Positions 1 to 5,075 of a stretch of DNA of 5,075 nucleotides are shown in pieces; within the stretch, counting starts at the first letter, position 1, and each line of letters starts with the position of its first letter. Location: NCBI GenBank assembly GCA_002329625.1, contig DCTP01000126.1, positions 1 to 5,075 of the forward strand. Reading direction: 5' to 3'. Below the pieces are notes generated by a model. It made no database searches. It had not been told where the DNA came from and worked only from the letters and a program-made list of their open reading frames with translations. A program made the translations under genes and the position numbers. The stretch is from Leptolinea sp. UBA1437 (lineage in GTDB: Bacteria > Chloroflexota > Anaerolineae > Anaerolineales > Anaerolineaceae).

Positions 1-1417
1 TTTCTTTTTCAAAATCTTCATTATCCTGTTGCAATGCCGCATCCCGAAGAACCGGAAGAATATACGCCGGCATATCTTTCATCAGCCAAAGATAAGTTTG
101 GCGATTACTATAAAAGGTTTTTCCTTGGGGTAGTTTTTCGGCGGCTTTAGCGGTTTCCGATTCTGTCCACACCGATCCGGCAAATCCCTGTCCGTCTTTA
201 TGAAAAGTCTTAATCAGGTCACTTTCATCTTCAAACAAGAATGCCGAAAAAACGACGATTACCAGGATACCAAAGACCGATGAAATCTTTTTTTGATGAA
301 TAAGGTATCCCATCGTCGACAAAATTAAGCCGGCGACACAAATAAAAAACGGTAAAAGCATCCGATTATCAAATACAGTCGAACCGTCGATAAAAACGGA
401 AACCCCGATCAATACCAAAAGATAAATGCCGGCTGCCAGCGCAAACAGAAAGATCCCTGAAAGTTCTTGTTTTTTTCCTGTCAGATAAGCAATGAATTGT
501 CTGAGCAACCAGACAAAGAGCGTGACCAGAAGAATGATCCAAAATATTTTCCAAAATCGAATTGCCTTTTGAACGATGCCGAAAGCTTCCGGGATAAAGA
601 ACTCTGTCAACGTTCGGATTCCTTCGTTGATCACATCATTACTGGGAAAATGGACTGATAAAGACCGATTGACAGCGCTTTCGTTATATTGAGAATTTCG
701 CAGCCACCATCCACCGAAAGGAATAAGAAATCCCAGCAGCATCCCTCCGATACGTGAAATCCGTTTTCTCATGTCCGGAGCGGAAACCAAACAAAACAGA
801 ATGGCTGTTACCAAGATCGATGCACCGGCGTAACGGACCAGTGTCAGAAGTCCGATCCATAAACCGAGGAATAGCCAAGATGAGAACGGACGTTTTTTCT
901 CGCTGAAATCAAATAGCATCCATAAGGCTGATAACATAAAAATCAGAGAAAAAGCTTCACTCAAACCGTATATATGAGCTTGTAAAATCGGTCCGCAGCA
1001 AAGATACACCATACCAGCCAAAATACTCAACAGGTTATTTTTCGTGAATTTTCGAATCATCAATGAAAACAAAACCAAATTGATCAGATAACAGATCAAG
1101 TTAAGGATCCAAGCTGCCCGAAATACATCCGTCCGGAAGATTTTTGCTATTCCGGCGATCGCGATTGAATAAAGGGGCGGGAATTGTGTAATGGGTCGGG
1201 GTAAACGATCTCCGGAAAATCTGACATATCCTTCTCCTCGTAAAATACTGCGAGCGCCGCCAAGGTAAGCCGCTGAATCATTAGTTAAGCCTACACCATT
1301 GGGTGTTGTATAGAGGTACAGCCAAAGCGCTGCGATGCATAATATGAAAATTGAGATCAAAAAAATAAGTCTTTGTTTTTTTCCATCATATTGAGGGGAA
1401 TTTATCTTTTTTTTCAT
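1..1417 (-). CDS. GT-C fold glycosyltransferase-like polytopic membrane protein, C-terminus cut by window edge
   Basis: The minus-strand frame stays open from an ATG at 1417 to the window edge, giving 472 residues with no stop. A lysine-rich N-terminus precedes a first membrane helix at about residues 16-36. The outer loop that follows carries Asn46-Asp47-Ser48 and a Tyr at 51, then a FPPLYS motif near residue 79. This Asp-bearing first loop is the hallmark of GT-C glycosyltransferases, which move sugars from polyprenyl-phosphate carriers to acceptors on the outer membrane face. Many further hydrophobic helices follow, with family-like TLVRYAG and FDNRMLLP stretches. The last ~85 visible residues look like a soluble outer domain, including a SNRQTYLW motif. 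Donor and acceptor cannot be deduced. The ATG has a GGGAG (1421-1425) only three bases upstream, so spacing is tight; no better in-frame ATG is seen. It is divergent from the ABC operon. Confidence is high for a membrane protein and moderate for the family. Confidence 0.78.
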   Translation of the reverse strand, partial: MKKKINSPQYDGKKQRLIFLISIFILCIAALWLYLYTTPNGVGLTNDSAAYLGGARSILRGEGYVRFSGDRLPRPITQFPPLYSIAIAGIAKIFRTDVFRAAWILNLICYLINLVLFSLMIRKFTKNNLLSILAGMVYLCCGPILQAHIYGLSEAFSLIFMLSALWMLFDFSEKKRPFSSWLFLGLWIGLLTLVRYAGASILVTAILFCLVSAPDMRKRISRIGGMLLGFLIPFGGWWLRNSQYNESAVNRSLSVHFPSNDVINEGIRTLTEFFIPEAFGIVQKAIRFWKIFWIILLVTLFVWLLRQFIAYLTGKKQELSGIFLFALAAGIYLLVLIGVSVFIDGSTVFDNRMLLPFFICVAGLILSTMGYLIHQKKISSVFGILVIVVFSAFLFEDESDLIKTFHKDGQGFAGSVWTESETAKAAEKLPQGKTFYSNRQTYLWLMKDMPAYILPVLRDAALQQDNEDFEKE

Positions 1418-1451
1418 CCGCTCCCACCGATTCTGCTGATGTCTTTTTTTG

Positions 1452-1480
1452 ATTATAACCAAATCTGGAGTCAAAAAAAT
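1452..1480 (-). promoter_or_regulatory. Candidate promoter for the divergent membrane protein gene
   Basis: On the minus strand a perfect TATAAT lies at 1457-1452, about 35 bases upstream of the start codon. At 17-base spacing the -35 region is only ATTTTT (1480-1475), a poor match. A TTGACT at 1474-1469 is the better hexamer but sits only 11 bases away. The -10 is convincing by sequence, while the -35 is not. Confidence 0.35.
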
Positions 1481-1537
1481 ATGAAAAAGCTTTTGCAAAA
1501 TAAATAAATTGCTCATTGAACGTGAAATCGTCTCCAA

Positions 1538-1559
1538 TTGTCATAATTTCCCTTGACAA
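1538..1559. repeat. Short inverted repeat overlapping the -35 element
   Basis: TTGTCA (1538-1543) and TGACAA (1554-1559) are perfect 6-base arms separated by 10 bases. The right arm contains most of the TTGACA -35 box. It could be an operator half-site pair, but part of the symmetry may simply reflect the -35 hexamer and A/T-rich sequence. Confidence 0.3.
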
Positions 1560-1580
1560 AAAAACAAGACTGTATATTAT
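1553..1580 (+). promoter_or_regulatory. Sigma-70/sigma-A type promoter of the GntR-ABC operon
   Basis: A consensus TTGACA (1553-1558) is followed after 16 bases by TATTAT (1575-1580), one mismatch from the -10 consensus. The expected transcription start is near 1586-1590, giving a leader of about 40 bases before the 46-residue ORF at 1630. It is the only strong promoter I see ahead of the four overlapping genes, so it probably drives all of them. Confidence 0.72.
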
Positions 1581-1601
1581 AAAAATATAACAGTATATAC
1601 A
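1569..1601. promoter_or_regulatory. Candidate operator: nested inverted repeats over the -10 and start site
   Basis: Two overlapping symmetries are visible. ACTG-TATATT (1569-1578) mirrors AATATA-a-CAGT (1584-1594) with a single unpaired A at 1590. TGTATAT (1571-1577) mirrors ATATACA (1595-1601) across a 17-base gap. A further GTATATAC palindrome lies at 1593-1600. GntR-family dimers bind such spaced palindromes, and YtrA-type regulators commonly repress their own operons, so binding by the product of the gene at 1767 is a reasonable inference. The A/T-richness raises the chance of fortuitous symmetry. Confidence 0.5.
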
Positions 1602-1629
1602 TCATGTACGGTTAGAGCGGCAGAGAAAA

Positions 1630-1770
1630 ATGAAACGGTCTTTCACTAACATAAAAAGAAATCAATTTATAGATAACGGATGGGTTATTCAAATCTCCAA
1701 TATGCATTTTTATATGTTTCGACCGATCGATCTGCTTTTGGTCGAAAGCGGGAATGAAGACGAAAAATGA
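1630..1770 (+). CDS. Unrecognised 46-residue protein, first gene of the GntR-ABC operon
   Basis: An ATG at 1630 opens a 47-codon frame ending in TGA at 1768-1770. That stop overlaps the ATG of the GntR gene in an ATGA junction, the arrangement used at the other coupled junction in this operon (2997-3000). The peptide has a basic N-terminus (MKRSF...KRN), a central aromatic and hydrophobic stretch with three Met and a FRPIDLLLVESG segment, and an acidic tail (NEDEK). It has no clear membrane helix, Cys pair or signal peptide. Upstream of the start only a weak purine run (CAGAG, 1621-1625) is seen. It lies inside the presumed operon transcript, about 40 bases after the expected start site. I do not recognise the family. 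It could be a true small protein, a leader peptide that couples translation into the repressor, or a chance frame. Confidence 0.5.
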   Translation: MKRSFTNIKRNQFIDNGWVIQISNMHFYMFRPIDLLLVESGNEDEK

Positions 1771-2150
1771 AAATTACTTTGTCGAATTTTTCGGGGATTC
1801 CTATTTACGAACAGATTAAAGAACAGATAAAAAGTCAAATCCTTTCCGGTGAATTAAAGGAAGGCGATAAATTGCCCTCGTTACGAGAACTGGCACGAGA
1901 TTTACGGATCAGCGTGTTGACTACAACGCGTGTTTATACCGAACTTGAAAAGGAAGGATTTATTACCAATATTCAGGGACGCGGCTGCTATGTTCTCGGT
2001 GAAGGATCGGAATTATTGAAAGAACATATGTTACGTGAAATGGAACGAAATTTGTCTGATGCTTTGAAAGCAGCTAAAATTGCCGGTTTGAACATATCAG
2101 AGGTTCATCAGGCATTAGATTTAATGAATGAGGATAAGCAAGATGAGTGA
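1767..2150 (+). CDS. GntR-family transcriptional regulator, YtrA subfamily
   Basis: This 127-residue protein is the DNA-binding repressor that probably controls its own operon. Residues ~11-78 form a GntR winged helix-turn-helix: IPIYEQIKEQI opens the first helix, LPSLRELARDL with ISVLTTTRVYTELEKEGF is the helix-turn-helix, and IQGRGCYV is the wing. The remaining ~50 residues make a short helical tail. That is too small for the FadR, HutC or MocR effector domains and is typical of YtrA-type regulators, which usually sit beside ABC exporter genes, as here. The start overlaps the upstream small ORF by four bases and has only a weak purine-rich site (GAAG, 7 bases upstream), which suggests translational coupling. 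The end overlaps the ABC ATPase gene by eight bases. The inducer cannot be read from the sequence; in relatives, cell-envelope stress is common. Confidence 0.93.
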   Translation: MKITLSNFSGIPIYEQIKEQIKSQILSGELKEGDKLPSLRELARDLRISVLTTTRVYTELEKEGFITNIQGRGCYVLGEGSELLKEHMLREMERNLSDALKAAKIAGLNISEVHQALDLMNEDKQDE

Positions 2151-3000
2151 TGCAATCAATGTAAAAAACATTTCGAAGATTTATCCTGGTTTCGAATTAA
2201 AAGATATTTCTTTTAATTTGCCGAAAGGCTACATTATGGGATTTATCGGCCCCAATGGGGCAGGGAAAACGACTACGATCAAATTGATTTTGAATATGAT
2301 TCAACGAGCCGGCGGAACGATTGAAGTTTTTGGCTTGGATAATATCGCTTATGATGCCGAAATTAAAGAACACACTGGTGTGGTATTTGATAATCATTAT
2401 TTCCTCGATGAATGGACTCTCAACGATATTAACCGAGTGATGGCGCTGTTTTTCAGCAATTGGCAAAGTTCAATCTATCGGGAAAAGTTGGAACAATATC
2501 AGTTAAATCCAGCCAAAAAAGTAAAAGAATTATCGAAAGGAATGCGATTAAAGTTGATGCTTGCGGTTGCTTTTTCGCATGATGCCAAACTACTTATTCT
2601 GGATGAACCGACCAGCGGATTGGATCCTGTCGCCCGTGATGAATTGCTAGAAACTTTAGCTAAGTTTATCCAAGATGGAGAACGCAGTGTTCTTTTTTCA
2701 ACACATATTACCAGTGATCTGGAAAAGATTGCGGATTATATCACTTTTATCAACAACGGCCGGCTGATTTTCACCGGCATAAAAGACGAGTTTATCGATT
2801 CTTTCCGCTTGGTGAAAGGAGGAAAAGAAGATTTGACTCCAGATGTAAAGGCACATTTGATCGGTTATCGGGAATACGACAGCGGATTTGAAGGGATTAT
2901 GTACACCGAATATGCCACTCTTTTTCCGAATTTATTAGCGGAAAAGTCTTCGATTGATAACATCATCGTCTTTACCTATAAAGGAACAAACGGGTTATGA
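2143..3000 (+). CDS. ABC transporter ATP-binding protein (exporter type, YtrB-like)
   Basis: This 285-residue ATPase should power the membrane permease encoded next to it. Visible motifs, numbered from the ATG at 2143, are Walker A GPNGAGKT (36-43), signature LSKGM (130-134) in place of LSGGQ, Walker B LLILDEPTSGLDP (150-162) with catalytic Glu155, and switch His188 in STH. The usual Q-loop glutamine is not evident: the region reads GVVFDNHYF (79-87), with Asp83 where Gln is expected. About 75 C-terminal residues follow the nucleotide-binding domain and end in a DNIIVFTYKG stretch often seen in small ABC-2 exporters. I prefer the start at 2143 over the in-frame ATG at 2128: GAGG (2129-2132 region) lies at suitable distance upstream of 2143, whereas 2128 has no ribosome site, and MSDAINVKNISK is the normal family opening. 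It overlaps the regulator by eight bases and the permease by four. Confidence 0.93.
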   Translation: MSDAINVKNISKIYPGFELKDISFNLPKGYIMGFIGPNGAGKTTTIKLILNMIQRAGGTIEVFGLDNIAYDAEIKEHTGVVFDNHYFLDEWTLNDINRVMALFFSNWQSSIYREKLEQYQLNPAKKVKELSKGMRLKLMLAVAFSHDAKLLILDEPTSGLDPVARDELLETLAKFIQDGERSVLFSTHITSDLEKIADYITFINNGRLIFTGIKDEFIDSFRLVKGGKEDLTPDVKAHLIGYREYDSGFEGIMYTEYATLFPNLLAEKSSIDNIIVFTYKGTNGL

Positions 3001-3620
3001 AAAATATCTTAAATGCTTTACGATTTAATTTCATCTTGGTAAAGCCCTATTTACGGTACTATCTGTTGGGGTTTGTGGTGGTTTTCTTTTTCAAAATAAT
3101 GGGGAGCGAGATTGATGCGGTTTCTTTTATGCTTTTTATGTTGTTGTCAACCCATCTTTATCCCTTTCAATTAGAAGAAAAGAACGATTTATACCGGCTT
3201 TATGGCATTGTTCCAATAAAGAGATCCGTTCTGATTTTTGGTCGATATCTCTTCATCATTGTGATTTCACTGATTGACTGGATTTTGGCGATGATATTGG
3301 AGTATTCTTTTTCAAAATTAGCGATGAATATTTCAGACTATCTGTTAAGCAGTCTGTTCATTTTTTCGATTTTTCTGATTCTGACCGCATTTGAGATCCC
3401 AGGCTTATTTAAGTTGGGGGTTATTAAGGGAAGATGGATCGTTTATATCCCACTGGTTTTAATGTTTATTATCGTATTTTTAGCTGATACATTTCATATT
3501 TTGGAATCGGGGACGAATTGGATTACTGCAAATTTTTGGCTGGTTCCAACGGTGACAATTCTTGTTTTATTATTTTCCGTAACTCTTTCCGTTCGAATTT
3601 TTAACCGAAAAGAATTTTGA
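2997..3620 (+). CDS. ABC-2 type transporter permease, small six-helix form
   Basis: This 207-residue integral membrane protein is the probable channel partner of the ATPase just upstream. Roughly six hydrophobic segments can be seen, at about residues 20-35, 40-55, 79-101, 115-134, 147-164 and 178-199. Between helices 2 and 3 lies a charged loop reading PFQLEEKNDLYRLYG, then VPIKRSVLIFGRYLF. This matches the ABC-2 permease pattern (ABC2_membrane_5-like) in which a dek..ly..lPvkR motif probably acts as the coupling element facing the ATPase. The start ATG overlaps the preceding stop (ATGA), with AAGGA at 2981-2985. With one ATPase and one permease gene, a homodimer of each half is expected. 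The substrate is unknown; lipids, peptides or antibiotics are typical for such sets. The gene is followed directly by a stem-loop terminator. Confidence 0.85.
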   Translation: MKNILNALRFNFILVKPYLRYYLLGFVVVFFFKIMGSEIDAVSFMLFMLLSTHLYPFQLEEKNDLYRLYGIVPIKRSVLIFGRYLFIIVISLIDWILAMILEYSFSKLAMNISDYLLSSLFIFSIFLILTAFEIPGLFKLGVIKGRWIVYIPLVLMFIIVFLADTFHILESGTNWITANFWLVPTVTILVLLFSVTLSVRIFNRKEF

Positions 3621-3633
3621 TCGATTATTTTTC

Positions 3634-3679
3634 CTCAACCTTCTCCTTTCCGATAGCAGAAGGTTGAGTTTGTATTTAT
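3634..3679 (+). terminator. Stem-loop terminator of the GntR-ABC operon
   Basis: CTCAACCTTCT (3634-3644) and AGAAGGTTGAG (3658-3668) are perfect 11-base complementary arms around a 13-base loop, followed by an interrupted T-run (TTTGTATTTAT). It begins 13 bases after the permease stop. The T-run is imperfect and the loop large, so termination may be partial, letting some transcription reach the MoxR-type gene. Confidence 0.75.
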
Positions 3680-3682
3680 AAT
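3677..3682 (+). promoter_or_regulatory. Possible -10 element for the MoxR-type operon
   Basis: A perfect TATAAT lies 45 bases before the ATPase start, directly behind the terminator hairpin. The sequence at the expected -35 position (around 3653-3660, TAGCAG) is a poor match and falls inside the terminator loop and right arm. No extended TGn motif is present. A dedicated promoter here is plausible from gene layout but weak by sequence. Confidence 0.3.
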
Positions 3683-3713
3683 GAAAAGGATGATTAATAC
3701 ATATCCCGATTAT

Positions 3714-3720
3714 GGGAGGT
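3714..3720 (+). promoter_or_regulatory. Strong ribosome binding site of the MoxR-type ATPase gene
   Basis: GGGAGGT stands seven bases before the ATG at 3728. It is the best Shine-Dalgarno match in the window and fixes the start of this gene. It contrasts with the weak sites of the coupled genes in the preceding operon. Confidence 0.85.
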
Positions 3721-3727
3721 ATATTGT

Positions 3728-4642
3728 ATGTTGAATTTTTTGAGTAAGGAAGGAATCCGTTCCGATCTGATCTCTCAAATTGAGCTTTTTCGAGAAAAAT
3801 ATCCAGTAAGTCCTGAAAAAAAATATCGAATTCCCCAACCAAAATATTATTATTATGGAAATGATATCTGGGAAGAGGCGATTACAGCTCTTCTCTGCGG
3901 TGAAAATCTATTATTGGTCGGACCCAAAGCTACTGGCAAAAACGTTTTTGCAGAGAATCTTGCGGCAGCTTTTGGGAGACCCAGTTGGGATGTTTCGTTC
4001 CATATTAATACGGATTCCTCTTCTCTGATCGGAATTGATACGTTGGAAGAGGGGAGAGTGTTGCTGCGACACGGTCCGATTTATGAATGCGCGCGTTGGG
4101 GTGGATTCGGAATTCTGGATGAAATCAATATGGCGAAGAATGAAGCTATGGCAGTGCTTCATGCAAGTTTGGATTTTCGCCGAATCATCGATGTGCCGGG
4201 ATATGATAAATTTATTTTAGCGGACTCGACCCGCTTTATCGCGACTATGAATTACGGTTATGCCGGGACAAGGGAACTGAACGAAGCGCTGACATCTCGA
4301 TTCATGGTGATTGAAATGCCGGTTATCTCACAAAAGAATCTGAAACGGTTATTGCTGCGTGAATTTCCGACCATTAATGAGAAATATATTGAACAGTTCT
4401 CTGGATTATTTCAGGATCTGCAAAAAAAGAGTGAGAACTCCGAGATTTCGACTAAGCCCGTGGATCTGCGCGGTTTATTGGCTGCAATTCATCTAATGGA
4501 TAAGGGATTGGAAGCCGATAAAGCTTTACAAATGGGAATCACCAATAAAACCTTTGATGATTTCGAACGAAAACTTGTTGAGGATGTGATCCGGCTCAGA
4601 ATCCCTGCCGGTTTAGAAAGGGATGCGATTTTTAAGGATTGA
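3728..4642 (+). CDS. MoxR-like AAA+ ATPase
   Basis: This 304-residue AAA+ ATPase has the single-domain build of MoxR/RavA relatives, which act as chaperones that mature or assemble partner proteins, usually ones with VWA domains. Visible motifs are Walker A GPKATGKN (65-72) with Lys71, a SSLIGIDTLEEG segment (98-109), Walker B GILDEINM (128-135) with Asp131-Glu132, sensor 1 Asn175 in FIATMNYGY, arginine finger Arg191 in ALTSRF, and a likely sensor 2 Arg248 in VDLRGLL. The residue after the Walker A lysine is Asn72 rather than the usual Thr or Ser, which normally helps bind magnesium. All other catalytic positions are kept, so an active but divergent enzyme is likely. About 60 N-terminal residues include a RIPQPKYYYYGND stretch. 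It shares one base with the next gene, so the two products probably work together. The family is clear, but the client is unknown. Confidence 0.9.
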   Translation: MLNFLSKEGIRSDLISQIELFREKYPVSPEKKYRIPQPKYYYYGNDIWEEAITALLCGENLLLVGPKATGKNVFAENLAAAFGRPSWDVSFHINTDSSSLIGIDTLEEGRVLLRHGPIYECARWGGFGILDEINMAKNEAMAVLHASLDFRRIIDVPGYDKFILADSTRFIATMNYGYAGTRELNEALTSRFMVIEMPVISQKNLKRLLLREFPTINEKYIEQFSGLFQDLQKKSENSEISTKPVDLRGLLAAIHLMDKGLEADKALQMGITNKTFDDFERKLVEDVIRLRIPAGLERDAIFKD

Positions 4643-5075
4643 TGATAAAAACGGAATTACAGGAAAATCGAAGGGCATCCAATATTATTTGGAATGCGGC
4701 GTTTGATTACTCTTTTCGCCCCGAAGTCAAATATTTCGATCGAAACGGGAAAGCCGAATTATATGCGAATTATATTATCGGAGGGGCACATTATTATTAT
4801 GATTTTCCGCTGCTTGAGGAGTTCTTCGAAAAGCTGAAACAGGATGTGGATGCCGATTTTCTTCGGGGATTGGCCTGGTTGGGATTGGAAAACAGTACTT
4901 TTCTGAAAGGCAGGAAAGACCGACCGGTACTTGAAGAATTACGCCGAAACTTTGCAAATACGATTTTAGAAAATTATTCCGTAACCGCTGATTCCGATAT
5001 TTTGGATGATCTCAAAGTAGCCCATTTTCAGCGGGTTTTGGGAAAACAGCCGGTAATGTCCGAAACGGTAGCAAA
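4642..5075 (+). CDS. Unidentified protein coupled to the MoxR-type ATPase, C-terminus cut by window edge
   Basis: The ATG at 4642 reuses the last base of the ATPase stop (TGATG), and the frame stays open for 144 codons to the right edge. An AAGGA (4634-4638) lies three bases upstream, closer than ideal, so coupling is likely. The visible part is soluble, charged and probably helical. It opens with MIKTELQENRRASNIIWNAA and then has a tyrosine-rich GGAHYYYDFPLLEEFF segment (about 48-62) and ENSTFLKGRKD (83-93). There is no signal peptide, membrane helix or MIDAS (DxSxS) motif in this part. MoxR genes are commonly followed by genes for VWA-domain proteins whose VWA lies at the C-terminus, so this may be the N-terminal part of such a partner; that is inference from context only. 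Confidence 0.8.
   Translation, partial: MIKTELQENRRASNIIWNAAFDYSFRPEVKYFDRNGKAELYANYIIGGAHYYYDFPLLEEFFEKLKQDVDADFLRGLAWLGLENSTFLKGRKDRPVLEELRRNFANTILENYSVTADSDILDDLKVAHFQRVLGKQPVMSETVA

Noticed and set aside
369..878. Short ORFs on both strands at 369-554 (-), 467-658 (+) and 684-878 (-)
   Set aside because: They lie entirely inside the long membrane-protein frame, in other frames, lack good ribosome sites and have no family-like features.
1452..1474. TTGACT plus TATAAT on the minus strand as a classical promoter
   Set aside because: The hexamers are only 11 bases apart, too close for a standard sigma-70/sigma-A promoter; only the -10 is retained as a weak candidate.
2128..2142. ATG at 2128 as the start of the ABC ATPase, adding five residues
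   Set aside because: No ribosome binding site precedes it, it lengthens the overlap with the regulator, and the family N-terminus begins naturally at the ATG at 2143, which has GAGG upstream.
2197..2466. Minus-strand 89-codon ORF
   Set aside because: It is antisense to the ABC ATPase core, including Walker A, and looks like a shadow frame with no recognisable domain.
3622..3668. The 3634-3668 hairpin as a bidirectional terminator
   Set aside because: Read on the minus strand the stem is followed by an A-rich run, not T, and no minus-strand gene ends there.
3570..3842. Minus-strand 90-codon ORF across the permease end and ATPase start
   Set aside because: It spans the terminator and two real genes on the other strand, has no ribosome site of note and no domain features.
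3911..4220. ORFs at 3911-4162 (-) and 4035-4220 (+)
   Set aside because: Both overlap the catalytic core of the MoxR-type ATPase in other frames.
4775..4957. Minus-strand 60-codon ORF
   Set aside because: It is antisense to the open frame that begins at 4642, which is better supported by its coupled start and continuous coding.

Overview
The window looks like chromosomal DNA from a low-to-moderate-GC bacterium. It is A/T-rich with short intergenic gaps, many stop/start overlaps, Shine-Dalgarno sites and sigma-70/sigma-A-like promoters. TGG codes for Trp and TGA acts as a stop, so the standard bacterial code fits. A YtrA-type GntR regulator paired with a small ABC-2 exporter, together with an unusual MoxR-type ATPase, points to Bacillota or a close relative (for example an Erysipelotrichia- or Acholeplasma-like lineage). 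The sequence does not let me name a genus.

Left part (1-1417, minus strand): one long reading frame runs off the left edge. It encodes a multi-spanning membrane protein with the sequence habits of GT-C fold glycosyltransferases (PMT/ArnT-like). It is transcribed divergently from everything to its right.

Middle part (about 1553-3679, plus strand): a compact operon. A strong promoter (TTGACA, 16-base spacer, TATTAT) overlaps nested inverted repeats that are good operator candidates. Four genes follow, each overlapping the next by 4 to 8 bases: an unrecognised 46-residue ORF, a YtrA-subfamily GntR repressor, an ABC ATPase and a six-helix ABC-2 type permease. A 11-bp perfect stem-loop closes the unit. 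The likely logic is an autoregulated export or envelope-stress module: the repressor binds the operator and releases it when an inducer, perhaps a membrane-active compound, is present.

Right part (3728-5075, plus strand): a second unit with a strong ribosome binding site. A MoxR-like AAA+ ATPase overlaps by one base a gene that runs off the right edge. The visible 144 residues of that second protein match no family I recognise. By analogy with other MoxR loci it could be the VWA-domain partner, but no VWA motif is visible within the window.

The window contains no RNA gene, CRISPR array, insertion sequence or phage gene that I can support. The least explained elements are the 46-residue ORF at the head of the ABC operon and the unidentified partner of the MoxR ATPase.
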